Origin: Henriciella aquimarina | Lineage (GTDB): Bacteria; Pseudomonadota; Alphaproteobacteria; Caulobacterales; Hyphomonadaceae | DNA length: 64,000 nt | Reading direction: 5' to 3' | NCBI RefSeq assembly: GCF_002088975.1 | Contig: NZ_NCST01000038.1 | Coordinates: 62,001-126,000, forward strand | Shown here: piece by piece, positions 7,392 through 16,679 of the stretch | Layout: each line of letters begins with the position of its first letter | Numbering within the stretch: position 1 is the first letter of the stretch | Translations under genes and position numbers: made by a program | Notes under the pieces: generated by a model | Databases searched by the model: none | The model's input: the letters and a program-made list of their open reading frames with translations, nothing else | What the model was told of the DNA's origin: nothing

Positions 7392-10106
7392 CTAGTGCGG
7401 CGTCGGTGCCCCAAACGAGAAATCGTTTTCCAGATCCGGGATCAGCCCGCGCTCGGCCGAGACCCGCACTGCATCGCGGCGCTTGCTGACACCAATCTTC
7501 CGGAACACCGACTTCAGCCGGTATTTCACCGTGTCCGGCGACATGCCGATCAGCCGGGCAATCTCCTTGTTGGAGTGGCCCTGGCTCAAATAATAGAGCA
7601 CTTCGGCTTCGGCCTCGTTGAACGGCCCCGACACGGCGACATGGTTGCGGCTGGCCGACACCGATTTCGCGACCGCCTTCAGGAACTGGCCCCGAAACCG
7701 GTCGACCTGTGTATCAGCCCGCATCGCATCATCGAGACAGGGCTGGATGAACCGGCCGGCCTCCACGAAGGGCCGGATGATGTTCTGGAACATGGCGATG
7801 CCGACCGCTTCGTCGAAACAGGCGCGCGACTCCTCGAGTGCGCCGCTCCGGCGATGGGCAAAGGCGGCCAGCATGTTGATGTCGATCAGGAGACGTCCGG
7901 CGCCGCGCTGATCGGCCCATGCCCGAAGCTGGGCAAGCCCCTCCAGGGCGGCAGCATCCTCCCCGCCCAGAAGCTGCAGCCTGACCCGGCAGAGTGAAGC
8001 CGCCACGGAGACCGGGCGGTATTGCGGGGCTTCCTCGCTCATCATGTCGGCCAGGGCATCGAGGCCAAGCTTGCCGGCCAGCGCACTGGCAGCCTCCTGC
8101 TCGCCGCCATGGGCGATGTGAAGCTCGATCTCGCAGATATCGGCGAGCAGCTGCAGCTGACGCAGCCGCCGCCACTGGGCAGTCCGCCGTGCCCGCGCAA
8201 TCACGGCTCGCGCCTCGTCCAGCGCCCCAGCCCCGGCGAGCGCCCGAGCCTCGGTGAAATAGGCGGCGGCGTAGACATCGACCCAGCCATCCGACTGTTC
8301 CATGTGCGGCAGCGCCCAGGCCAGCAGCGCACGGGCCTCCTCCACCTTGTCCTGCTCATAGAGCAGCTCGGCCTGGAAGGCGTTGCAATTGGCTGCGAGG
8401 TCCGAACAGTCGCCGAAATTGCCGACAATGGTCTCGCAGGCGGTGTCCAGGATGGTCTCGGAATCCTTGAACCGGCCCTGTGCCCGCTTGATCCGGGCCT
8501 CGAGGAATCGCGTGAAGAGGTCGCTGTAGAGGGCATTGCACGCCTGATAGTGCTCGCGCGCCACGAGCGTCGGCTGAAGCGCGCGCTCCAGCCAGCCCCC
8601 CTCGAAATACTTCGCCGCCAGCGTCTCGCTGACATTGGCGAAGACGAGATGGTCATTGGCCGGCAGCTTGCGCAGCAGCGCCTCGCGCGCCAGCAGGTCA
8701 TCGAAGGTTACGGGCTGGTTTTCATAGTCCGACAGCGTATCCCCGACGACCCGGACCTCGGTGCGCAGATCGGCGGAAAATTCGCTGGAATCGACCTCCT
8801 CGCAGAACCGGTCGAACGCCACGCGCGCGGTCCCCAGTTCGCCCAACTTGAGCTGGAGATAGACATAGGCCAGCGCGAGTCGCGGCCGGGTCTGCAGCAG
8901 CCCCTCCGGGAGGTTGGCAAGCGCCTGCTCGACCACGCTCTGCAGCCCCTGCGGGATCAGCCGCCAGCCGCCGGCGTCTTCGAGGATGGTGGCCAGCGTC
9001 TCATCGTCATCGCCAAGGATGGCGTGATTGACCGCCTCGGCGACCATGCCCCGGCGGGCGAACCATGTCGCGGCCCGGCGCTGCAGCTCCGCAAACTCGT
9101 CGCGCCTCGACTTGCGGAACCGGTCGCGGAGATATTCGGCAAAGAGCTGGTGATAACGGTATTGCCGCCGCTCCGGCGTAACGGGGACAAGGAAGACGCC
9201 CTGATGCTCAAGCCGCTCAAGCACCAGCCAGCCATCCTGACGGTCGCAGAGCAGATTGACGAGATCGCCGGTGAGCGTGTCGAGCAGTGCGGTCCGGTTG
9301 ACGATGTCGCGGGTTTCCTCGGGCAGGGTCATCAGAACCTGCTCCGACAAATAGCGCGCCAGATCGCTGCCGGAGCGGGCCGTCTGCGCCATCAGGCGCT
9401 CCTGCCCGATCCCCTGTTTCAGGGAAAGCGATGTCAGCTGGACGGCAATCGGCCAGCCCTCGGTCCGGTCCAGGATCTGGCCGACATCCTCCTCGACAAG
9501 ACTCGCATCGACCCGTGTGAGCAGCGAGCCTGCCTCATGCGCCGAAAAGCGCAGATCCCGCGCGGTAATTTCCAGGAGCTGTTCCTCGGCGGCGAGCACC
9601 GACTGGCCAAGCCAGGGATAATCGCGCGAGGCAAAGACGAAATGGCAATTGGCCGGCGCGAGCTTGATGAGGGATTTGAGGAAATGAATGACGGTGTCGC
9701 TGCCGGCATGATGCAGGTCGTCGAGGATGAGCACGAAGGGCTCGCTGCGGCTGGCCAGCAGGTTGACGATGGCCGACAGCGCCGCACGCGGCGGCAGGTC
9801 GGTCGAGAGCGGCTGGGGCTCGGTATCCGGTGCGTCGCCCAGAATGGCCAGCACCAGATGTTTCAGCAGGCGCTTGAAGTCCCGGTCGTCGCGGTCGAGC
9901 GTCAGCCAGGCGAGTTTGACCGGGCGGTCCTCCAGCGCGATGCGCCATTGCGCGAGCAGGCTGGTCTTGCCGTAACCGGCCGGCGCATGAACCAGGGTGA
10001 GACGATGGGATAGCGCAAGATCGAGCCGTTCCAGCAGCGTGTCACGTCTCAGCTGGTCCCCCATCCATACGGGCGGGTCGAACTTTGCAGCAATCACTTC
10101 ATCCAT
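7392..10106 (-). CDS. MalT-like LuxR-family ATP-dependent transcriptional regulator (LAL)
   Basis: This 904-residue regulator has the large STAND/LAL architecture. Walker A is APAGYGKTS at about residues 41-49 and Walker B is VLILDDLHH at about 120. A winged-helix and long TPR-like sensor region fills about 300-820, and a LuxR helix-turn-helix occupies about 838-895 (SQGHSNKEIARLIGMSPDTV). LAL proteins such as MalT are activated by ATP and a small ligand and bind arrays of direct repeats on one helix face. The gene sits between the ALDH operon (convergent) and the hydantoinase operon (divergent). TTACCCG repeats in nearby promoters are candidate targets. The ligand is probably the pathway substrate or an intermediate, which is inference. 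Confidence 0.88.
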   Translation of the reverse strand: MDEVIAAKFDPPVWMGDQLRRDTLLERLDLALSHRLTLVHAPAGYGKTSLLAQWRIALEDRPVKLAWLTLDRDDRDFKRLLKHLVLAILGDAPDTEPQPLSTDLPPRAALSAIVNLLASRSEPFVLILDDLHHAGSDTVIHFLKSLIKLAPANCHFVFASRDYPWLGQSVLAAEEQLLEITARDLRFSAHEAGSLLTRVDASLVEEDVGQILDRTEGWPIAVQLTSLSLKQGIGQERLMAQTARSGSDLARYLSEQVLMTLPEETRDIVNRTALLDTLTGDLVNLLCDRQDGWLVLERLEHQGVFLVPVTPERRQYRYHQLFAEYLRDRFRKSRRDEFAELQRRAATWFARRGMVAEAVNHAILGDDDETLATILEDAGGWRLIPQGLQSVVEQALANLPEGLLQTRPRLALAYVYLQLKLGELGTARVAFDRFCEEVDSSEFSADLRTEVRVVGDTLSDYENQPVTFDDLLAREALLRKLPANDHLVFANVSETLAAKYFEGGWLERALQPTLVAREHYQACNALYSDLFTRFLEARIKRAQGRFKDSETILDTACETIVGNFGDCSDLAANCNAFQAELLYEQDKVEEARALLAWALPHMEQSDGWVDVYAAAYFTEARALAGAGALDEARAVIARARRTAQWRRLRQLQLLADICEIELHIAHGGEQEAASALAGKLGLDALADMMSEEAPQYRPVSVAASLCRVRLQLLGGEDAAALEGLAQLRAWADQRGAGRLLIDINMLAAFAHRRSGALEESRACFDEAVGIAMFQNIIRPFVEAGRFIQPCLDDAMRADTQVDRFRGQFLKAVAKSVSASRNHVAVSGPFNEAEAEVLYYLSQGHSNKEIARLIGMSPDTVKYRLKSVFRKIGVSKRRDAVRVSAERGLIPDLENDFSFGAPTPH

Positions 10107-10210
10107 GCACCCTTCCCCTTTGCCGGATGGCGCGTTCAGAAATCCGTCACAAAAAGGCTATGCACAGCCAGAAAGCCTGACAATAGCCGCTTCCCAGAAC
10201 AGGTGCCATA

Positions 10211-10260
10211 TTACCCGGATTGTCTGGAAAGCTTACCCGTTCCGGGCCTTCAGACACCCG
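10211..10260 (+). promoter_or_regulatory. Phased TTACCCG repeats upstream of hydantoinase operon
   Basis: Two exact TTACCCG heptamers start at 10211 and 10233, with a third related ACACCCG at 10254. Spacings of 22 and 21 bases put all three on the same helix face. They lie in the 226-base divergent region between the LAL regulator and the hydantoinase operon, 74-123 bases before the latter. They point toward the hydantoinase operon, so activation of that operon, and possibly autoregulation, is the natural reading. Confidence 0.5.
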
Positions 10261-10333
10261 TTTTTCCGATTGCACGGCCCTGCCCCCCTCTTTCTAATCC
10301 GACCAAGAGTTGAGTGATCGAGGAGGCTTCAGG

Positions 10334-11962
10334 GTGCGCATTGGTGTCGATGTCGGTGGAACGAACACGGATGCGGTCCTGATTGACGGCGACAGCGTCC
10401 TCGCTTCGACCAAGCAGCCCACGACCGAGGATGTCAGCAGCGGCGTTGCCGCCGCCATCGGGGCCGTCCTTGCCACCAGCGAGGTCGCCCCGGCGGCCGT
10501 GACATCGGTCATGATCGGCACCACGCATTTCACCAATGCCCTTGTCGAGCGCCGCCATCTCGACAAGGTCGGCATCATCCGGCTTGCCAGCCCGTCCGGG
10601 GAAGCCCTGCCGCCGCTCACCGGGTGGCCGGAGGATCTGATCCGCCAGACGGGAACGACATGCTTCCTCCTGCCCGGCGGCTATGAAGTCGATGGCCGGG
10701 AAATCTCCGCCTTTGACGAGGCATGCGTGCGCGAGGCGGGCCGCACCTGCCGGGAGCGCGGTATCAACCGGATCGCGGTCAGCAGCGTCTTCGCCCCACT
10801 CAATGCGGACATGGAAACCCGTGCCGCCCGGCTGCTGCAGGAAGAACACCCCGAAGCGACGATCAGCCTGTCACATGCCATCGGTCGCCTCGGCATGATC
10901 GAGCGTGAAAACGGGACCATTCTGAATGCCGCGCTGACTAGCCTGGCCGCGCATGTCATCGCCTCCTTCGAGCGCGCCATGCAGGACCTCGGACTCGAGG
11001 CGCCGCTCTACATCTCCCAGAATGACGGCACGCTGATTTCGGCAGACCATGCTGCACGCTACCCGGTCATGACGATCGGGTCCGGGCCGACCAACAGCAT
11101 GCGCGGCGCCGCCTTCCTGACCGGGATCAGCGATGGCATGGTCATGGATGTTGGCGGGACAACCTGCGACATCGGCGTGCTGACCAATGGCTTCCCGCGC
11201 GAATCCTCTCTGGCTGTAGATATTGGCGGTGTGCGGACGAATTTCCGGATGCCCGATATCCTTGCTCTCGGCCTTGGCGGGGGTACACGCATTCATCTCG
11301 ATCCGGCTCATTATCCGGCCGAACATCTGCCGGAGGAGACCCTGAAGGTTGGCCCCGATTCCGTCGGCTACCGGATCGACCGCGACAGCTACCTGTTTGG
11401 TGGCGACACGCTGACCGCCAGCGATGTCGCCGTGGCCGCCGGCCAGGCCGACTTCGGCGACCCTGCAAAGGTTCCTGCGCTCAGCCCGGCCGTGCGCCAG
11501 GCAGTCTGGAGCCGGATGCAGGCCATGCTCGAAGAGGGGCTGGACCGGATGAAGACCGCGCCGGGCGACGTGCCCATCATCGCGGTCGGAGGCGGCAGCT
11601 TCCTGATCGGCGATGCGCTGAAAGGCGCCGCCAGCATCGTGCGCCCGCCCCATGCCGCCGTGGCCAATGCCGTCGGTGCGGCCATCGCCCAGATTGGCGC
11701 GCAGATCGAGCAGATCGTCGATTATGACGTCACTCCGCGCGAAACCGCCTTGCAGCAGATCCGCGACGCTGTCGCCGAACGGGTCGCGACTGCCGGCGGC
11801 GCTCCGGATTCAATAGAGATTGTCGACATGGAAGAAGTGCTTCTGAGCTACCTGCCCGGCCGCTCGACACAAGTCAGGATAAAGGCCGTCGGTGATTTTG
11901 CCGGTGCGGCGCAGACCGCGTCGACGGCGCAAATCCAGTCAGAGCTGCGTCATGCACATTGA
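10334..11962 (+). CDS. Hydantoinase A/oxoprolinase-family protein
   Basis: This 542-residue protein belongs to the actin-fold hydantoinase A/oxoprolinase family, whose members use ATP to open cyclic amides or to carboxylate ketones. The N-terminal ATP motif GVDVGGTNTD is at about residues 4-13. The second phosphate motif VMDVGGTTCDIG lies near 276, and GGGSFLIGD near 427. AGGAGG seven bases upstream selects the GTG at 10334 over a TTG at 10310. It overlaps the DUF917 gene by 11 bases. In this family an A-type subunit paired with a DUF917 protein is common and distinct from HyuA/HyuB pairs. The actual substrate is unknown. A hydantoin-like or other cyclic amide is likely. Confidence 0.85.
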   Translation: MRIGVDVGGTNTDAVLIDGDSVLASTKQPTTEDVSSGVAAAIGAVLATSEVAPAAVTSVMIGTTHFTNALVERRHLDKVGIIRLASPSGEALPPLTGWPEDLIRQTGTTCFLLPGGYEVDGREISAFDEACVREAGRTCRERGINRIAVSSVFAPLNADMETRAARLLQEEHPEATISLSHAIGRLGMIERENGTILNAALTSLAAHVIASFERAMQDLGLEAPLYISQNDGTLISADHAARYPVMTIGSGPTNSMRGAAFLTGISDGMVMDVGGTTCDIGVLTNGFPRESSLAVDIGGVRTNFRMPDILALGLGGGTRIHLDPAHYPAEHLPEETLKVGPDSVGYRIDRDSYLFGGDTLTASDVAVAAGQADFGDPAKVPALSPAVRQAVWSRMQAMLEEGLDRMKTAPGDVPIIAVGGGSFLIGDALKGAASIVRPPHAAVANAVGAAIAQIGAQIEQIVDYDVTPRETALQQIRDAVAERVATAGGAPDSIEIVDMEEVLLSYLPGRSTQVRIKAVGDFAGAAQTASTAQIQSELRHAH

Positions 11963-13055
11963 ACGCTCCGACCTTGCTGACCTCGCCCGCGGTGCCGCCT
12001 TTCTCGGCTCCGGCGGTGGCGGGGACCCCTATTACAGCCTGTTGCTGGCGGAAGCCGCCATTGCGCGCTGCGGCCACTTCGAACTCGTCCCGCTCGAGGC
12101 GCTGGCTGACGATGCGCTGGTCGCCCCTTGCGGCTGGATCGGTGCGCCAACCGTCTCGGTCGAGAAGCTGCCGAATGGTGGAGAGACTGTGTCCGGGCTG
12201 AGGCGGCTGGAAAAGATCATGGGCCGGCAGATCGATGCCGTCCTGCCCATCGAGATCGGCGGCGGCAATGGCCTTGCGCCCCTGATCGCGGCTGCCGAAC
12301 TGGGCGTACCGATCGTCGATTGCGACGGCATGGGCCGGGCTTTCCCGGAATCGCAAATGGCGATCTTCAATATTCGTGGCCTTTCGTCCTGCCCGTCCGT
12401 CCTGACGGCGGCCTGCGGATCGCTGTCGGTAATCGAGACCGACGACAACAACACGCATGAACGCATCGCCCGCGCACTCTCCGTGGCCCTGGGCGGGATC
12501 GCCCACATGGTCGAGTATCCGATGAGCGGGGCCGATGCGAAGGCCAACGCCATTCCCGGCAGCGTGAGTACCGCCATCGCCATCGGCAAAGCCATCCGCA
12601 CCGCGCGCGACCGGCGTGAGGATCCTTTCACCGCGCTGGCAAAAGCGCTCGAGAAAACCGGGCTCTATCCCCACTGCCTGACGTTGTTTGACGGCAAGAT
12701 CGTCGATCTCGAGCGGGAAACGCGCGGCGGCTTTTCAGTCGGCAAGGTCATTCTCGAAGGCTTCAACGGCAGCGGACGGATGGAGGTGCTCTTCCAGAAC
12801 GAGAACCTGATCGCCCGTCAGGATGGCGAGATCCGCGCCCTGGTGCCGGACCTCATCACCATCATGGACCGCGAGACCGCCGACACCATCACCACCGAGC
12901 GCCTGAAATACGGTCAGCGTGTGAAGGTTATCGCTGCTGCTGCACCAGCCATGTTGCGCGAATCCTCCGCCCTGCCCTTCATCGGCCCGCAGGCCTTTGG
13001 CCTGGGCACCGATTTCATTACCCTCGAAAGGCTCAACGCCCTGGAGACGATATGA
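11952..13055 (+). CDS. DUF917 (S-Me-THD-like) protein
   Basis: This 367-residue protein matches DUF917, which I recall is now named after S-methyl-thiohydantoin desulfurase. The diagnostic LGSGGGGDPYYSLLLAE is at about residues 17-33, and EIGGGNGLAPL is near 99. The C-terminal part ends with FIGPQAFGLG before the last helix. The ATG at 11952 overlaps the hydantoinase gene end and its own stop overlaps the permease ATG (ATGA), so translational coupling is strong. DUF917 proteins usually sit beside hydantoinase-like subunits and NCS1 permeases. The partner pair probably acts on a nitrogen- or sulfur-containing five-membered ring, which is inference from family and context. Confidence 0.85.
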   Translation: MHIERSDLADLARGAAFLGSGGGGDPYYSLLLAEAAIARCGHFELVPLEALADDALVAPCGWIGAPTVSVEKLPNGGETVSGLRRLEKIMGRQIDAVLPIEIGGGNGLAPLIAAAELGVPIVDCDGMGRAFPESQMAIFNIRGLSSCPSVLTAACGSLSVIETDDNNTHERIARALSVALGGIAHMVEYPMSGADAKANAIPGSVSTAIAIGKAIRTARDRREDPFTALAKALEKTGLYPHCLTLFDGKIVDLERETRGGFSVGKVILEGFNGSGRMEVLFQNENLIARQDGEIRALVPDLITIMDRETADTITTERLKYGQRVKVIAAAAPAMLRESSALPFIGPQAFGLGTDFITLERLNALETI

Positions 13056-14341
13056 GCGCCAGCGATACAGACAGCGATTTTGCCAGCGCCCCGCTTCCGG
13101 AAAGCATGACGGTTCCCGGCTGGCGGGTCGCGCTGATCATTGCGAGTTTCACCTTTGCGCTGCCCGGCTTTCTCAACGGGGCGCAGACAGGTCTCGCCCT
13201 CGGCTTCGGGAAGGCTGTCCTGGCGGCTCTACTCGCCGGCATTATCCTCTGCGCCGGGGCCTGCCTGACTGCCATTATCAGCGTGCGGACACGTCTGACG
13301 ACCTATCTGCTTGTCCAGCGTTCCTTCGGGATGAGGGGGGCGGCCCTGGTCAACCTCGTCATCGCCATCATCCATTTCTGCTGGTTCGGCGTGAACGTCT
13401 CATTCTTCGGCGATGCAATGGTCGCCGCGCAGGACGCCGGCTATGGCCTGCCGGGCAATTTCAGCATCTTCGTGATCTGCGGCAGCATCATGATCACCAT
13501 CTCCACCATTTTCGGCTTCAAGACGCTGGACCGGCTGGCCATGGTCGCCGTGCCGCTTGTTGGCGTGATCCTTGTCGCCGTCTGCATCAAGTCCGTCGGC
13601 AGCAATCCGGTCGACCTTGCCCCCGCCGCGGAGCCGCCGGTACCCATGAGTTTCGGGATTGCATTGTCAGCACTGGTCGGCGGCAACATGCTCACCGTCG
13701 CGGCCATGCCCGACCTGTCGCGCTTCATCCGCACCGAGCGCGGCGCCCTGGTCGGCATGGCACTGTCCTTCCCGCTGGCCTCTCCCGTGCTGATGGTGAT
13801 CTCGGCGCTGATCGCGCTTTCGACGTTGAACACCGACATCATGCAGCTCGTCACCGGGCTCGGCTTCGGCGCACCGGCGCTCGTCATGCTGCTGCTCTCG
13901 GTCTGGACAATCAACGCGCTCAACCTTTATTCCGCCAGCCTGTCCATGGCCGCGACCTTCCCCGGCGTGCCGCAATGGGTCTATGTCGTCGGCGGCGGTG
14001 TCGTGGGCTGCATCTTCGCGCTGATGGGGATCATCAATTATTTCATCCCCTTCCTCGTGACGCTCGGCCTGATCATCCCGCCCATCGCGGCGATCTATGT
14101 GATTGACGGCTTCATGGCGTTCCGCTCCGATACGCAGCTGCCGCCTGTCGCCATCCGCTGGCAAGCCATCGCCGTCTGGCTGTTCTCGCTGGCCGTCACC
14201 ATGCCCGCGACCTCCTTCGGCCTGACCCTGACAACCGTTCCGGCCCTGGACGCAACCCTTCTAGCCGCAGCCGCCTATCTCGCCATGCTGTATTTCGCCG
14301 GGACGCCGGAAGAACAAGATACCCAACAAGACACCCCATGA
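13052..14341 (+). CDS. NCS1-family purine/cytosine permease-like transporter
   Basis: This is a 429-residue inner-membrane protein with about 12 hydrophobic segments, the length expected of CodB-like NCS1 carriers. The first helix region (about 26-50) includes LPGFLNGAQTG, and HFCWFGVNVSFF near 110 corresponds to the substrate-contact helix of the family. NCS1 proteins import nucleobases, hydantoins, allantoin and similar heterocycles with H+ or Na+. The four-base overlaps with the genes on both sides show one operon with the hydantoinase-like protein, the DUF917 protein and the amidase. This supports uptake of a heterocyclic amide as the pathway substrate. Confidence 0.87.
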   Translation: MSASDTDSDFASAPLPESMTVPGWRVALIIASFTFALPGFLNGAQTGLALGFGKAVLAALLAGIILCAGACLTAIISVRTRLTTYLLVQRSFGMRGAALVNLVIAIIHFCWFGVNVSFFGDAMVAAQDAGYGLPGNFSIFVICGSIMITISTIFGFKTLDRLAMVAVPLVGVILVAVCIKSVGSNPVDLAPAAEPPVPMSFGIALSALVGGNMLTVAAMPDLSRFIRTERGALVGMALSFPLASPVLMVISALIALSTLNTDIMQLVTGLGFGAPALVMLLLSVWTINALNLYSASLSMAATFPGVPQWVYVVGGGVVGCIFALMGIINYFIPFLVTLGLIIPPIAAIYVIDGFMAFRSDTQLPPVAIRWQAIAVWLFSLAVTMPATSFGLTLTTVPALDATLLAAAAYLAMLYFAGTPEEQDTQQDTP

Positions 14342-15735
14342 GCACGACTACCCTCACCGGGATCTGCGATCTCGACGCGCATGCCCAGGCCGATCTCGTC
14401 CATCGCGGCGAGGTCACACCGAAAGAGCTTGTCGAGGCCGCTTTCCAGCGCATCGAACAGCTCAATCCGGTCCTGAACGCCGTCAGCCATGTCGCTACCG
14501 ATCATGCGTTCGCTGCCGCGGAGGCCATGGACCGGGACGCGCCGATGGCCGGTGTACCCTGCCTGCTAAAAGCCTCGATGGAGTATCCGGGCTTTCCGCA
14601 TGTCTCGGGCTCGCGGACCCGCAAAGACGCCATCGGACAAACCAAATATCCGTTTGCTGAAAAAATGGAGGCGGCTGGCCTCATTCCCAGCGGGATCACG
14701 ACCATGCCGGAATTCGGCCTGATCGGCTCCGGCGAGGCGCTGGTCTACGGCCCGACCCACAATCCTTGGAACACCGCGCATGGCGCTGGCGGCTCCAGCA
14801 GCGGCGCCGGCGTTGCGGTCGCAAGCGGCATGGTGCCCTTCGCGACCGGCAGTGACGGCGGCGGCTCGATCCGTATCCCGGCCAGTCATACCGGGACGGT
14901 GGGGTTCAAACCGAGCCGAAACTGGAACCTGCGCTCGCGCGGGCCGGGCCTGATGGATGACCTGCTGGCCTCGGATGGTCTGCTCGCCCGCTCCATGCGC
15001 GACGCAGTATGGGCGGCCCAGACCTTGCGGACCCAGCCGCCCGAAGAAGTTCTGATACAGAAGCCCTTGCGCATCGCCCTGAACCTGACCGGCATCGACG
15101 GGGCCCCGCCCGAGGCACAGATCGCCGACATCATCACCCGGACCGCCCAGCTCTGCGAGGATCTCGGCCATCATGTGCAGGACGTCGGCCCCCTGATGGA
15201 CATGGATGCCATTGGTCAGGCTTTCGATGTGCTCTGGTCCTACGGGGCGGGCGAAGCCGTCGACCTGTGTCGCGCAAAACTCGGCGCGACAGCCGACACG
15301 CTTCTGGAACCCTGGAGCCTCGGTCTCGCGGCAAGACGCTCCGACCATACGCCGGATGACCTCGCCCGCGCGCTGGCCATGGTCGGCCGGATCGACCAGG
15401 CGCTCGACCTCTTCTGGAACGAGTATGACGTCGTCCTGAGCCCGGTGACCAGCAACCCGCCCCCGCCGCTCCGCGTGCTCGCCCCCGACCGGGATTTCGA
15501 CGCCCTGTGGCGCGACCATTTCCGGCATGTGAACTACACCCAGTTCCAGAACATGGCCGGCTATCCCGGGATCTCGCTTCCTCTCTTCGAATGTGCGGAG
15601 GGCCTGCCAGCCGGGTCGATGTTCTGGGGCCCTCACGGGGCCGACGACCTTCTGCTCGCCCTCGGCTGCCAGCTTGAAATGGCCTGCCCCTGGTCCGGCC
15701 GCCGGCCGCCCATGCTTGTCAAACCCGGCCCCTGA
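14338..15735 (+). CDS. Amidase signature enzyme
   Basis: This 465-residue hydrolase belongs to the amidase signature family. The Ser-cisSer-Lys triad is visible as Lys78 (CLLKAS), Ser153 (GGSSSG) and Ser177 (GSDGGGS), with the expected 24-residue gap between the two serines. The surrounding glycine-rich block runs through about residue 190. There is no signal peptide, so it acts in the cytoplasm on an amide or a carbamoyl compound. Its start overlaps the permease stop (ATGA). In context it would hydrolyse the linear amide produced by ring opening, with release of ammonia or an amine. That order of steps is inference. Confidence 0.9.
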   Translation: MSTTTLTGICDLDAHAQADLVHRGEVTPKELVEAAFQRIEQLNPVLNAVSHVATDHAFAAAEAMDRDAPMAGVPCLLKASMEYPGFPHVSGSRTRKDAIGQTKYPFAEKMEAAGLIPSGITTMPEFGLIGSGEALVYGPTHNPWNTAHGAGGSSSGAGVAVASGMVPFATGSDGGGSIRIPASHTGTVGFKPSRNWNLRSRGPGLMDDLLASDGLLARSMRDAVWAAQTLRTQPPEEVLIQKPLRIALNLTGIDGAPPEAQIADIITRTAQLCEDLGHHVQDVGPLMDMDAIGQAFDVLWSYGAGEAVDLCRAKLGATADTLLEPWSLGLAARRSDHTPDDLARALAMVGRIDQALDLFWNEYDVVLSPVTSNPPPPLRVLAPDRDFDALWRDHFRHVNYTQFQNMAGYPGISLPLFECAEGLPAGSMFWGPHGADDLLLALGCQLEMACPWSGRRPPMLVKPGP

Positions 15736-15761
15736 CAGATTAACGCCAAAGGAGACCCGAC

Positions 15762-16655
15762 ATGACCCCATCTTTCCTGAAACAGATGATGCTCGGGATC
15801 AGCCTTGCCGCGCTCACACCAGCCATCGCCGCCCCATCCAACGCGCAGCCGGCCGAAACGCAGGGCTATGTCGTGCCCGAAACAGAGGTCTGGGACATCG
15901 AGGCCGCGCATGGCGAAACCTATCGCATCTATATTTCCAGACCCGAAGGCGAAGCGCCCGAGCAAGGCTATCCCGTGCTCTATGTGCTTGATGGCAATGC
16001 GCTGTTCGCCGGCTTTGCCGAGGCCCGCCGGATCCAGAGCATCTACAATTACGGCTTCGACAAGATGATCGTTGTCGGGATCGGCTATCCCAATCAGGAA
16101 CTCTACGATTCCCGCCGCGTGGGGGACTTCACGCCGCCGATAGAGGCGCCGTTCCTGGCCGAGTATCACAAGGACGATCCGTCCGGGAAACGCGACCTGT
16201 TCTTCGACTTCCTGATGGATGAGCTTCGCCCGGAAATCGAGACGCGCTATTCGATCAATCCGCTGCGCCAATCGCTCTACGGCCACTCGCTCGGCGGCCT
16301 CTTCGCCCTGCATGTGCTCTATACGCAGCCGGATGCCTTCAACGCCATCATCGCCGCCAGCCCGGCCATCTGGTGGGACAGGCAAATGATCATCAAGGAA
16401 GAGCAGGCCTTCGCCGCAAGGCTGGAAGACGAGCCCGAGCTTCTCGGTCATGTCGCCCGCCTGCTGCTTCTCGTCGGCGAGCGCGAGGAAGAAAGCGCGA
16501 TGACAGGCGACACCATCCTGCTCGGCGAACGCCTGAAGGACCTCTCGAAATACGGGCTGCGCAGCGATTACCAGGTCTTCGAGGACGAAACCCATATCAG
16601 CGTGCCGAGCCGGTCGGTGACCGTCACGATGCGCGAGGCCATGCAGTGGCCATAA
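15762..16655 (+). CDS. Exported alpha/beta-hydrolase esterase (Fes/IroE-like fold)
   Basis: The 297-residue protein starts with a signal peptide (about 1-29). It has the putative-esterase fold of siderophore esterases and feruloyl-esterase-like proteins: VLYVLDGNALF near 72-82, the nucleophile elbow GHSLGG with Ser176, and a C-terminal His in DETHISV. It follows the amidase by 26 bases with AAAGGAG before the ATG, so it is the last gene of the hydantoinase operon. A periplasmic esterase that trims the substrate before the NCS1 permease imports it would make sense. A siderophore-ester role is also possible given the FhuA-like receptor nearby. Confidence 0.82.
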   Translation: MTPSFLKQMMLGISLAALTPAIAAPSNAQPAETQGYVVPETEVWDIEAAHGETYRIYISRPEGEAPEQGYPVLYVLDGNALFAGFAEARRIQSIYNYGFDKMIVVGIGYPNQELYDSRRVGDFTPPIEAPFLAEYHKDDPSGKRDLFFDFLMDELRPEIETRYSINPLRQSLYGHSLGGLFALHVLYTQPDAFNAIIAASPAIWWDRQMIIKEEQAFAARLEDEPELLGHVARLLLLVGEREEESAMTGDTILLGERLKDLSKYGLRSDYQVFEDETHISVPSRSVTVTMREAMQWP

Positions 16656-16679
16656 AGAGGCCACCGCCGCCCGCCTCCT

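Noticed and set aside
8022-10013. 663-codon open frame on the plus strand
   Set aside because: It is antisense to the LAL regulator, whose Walker and HTH motifs are intact.
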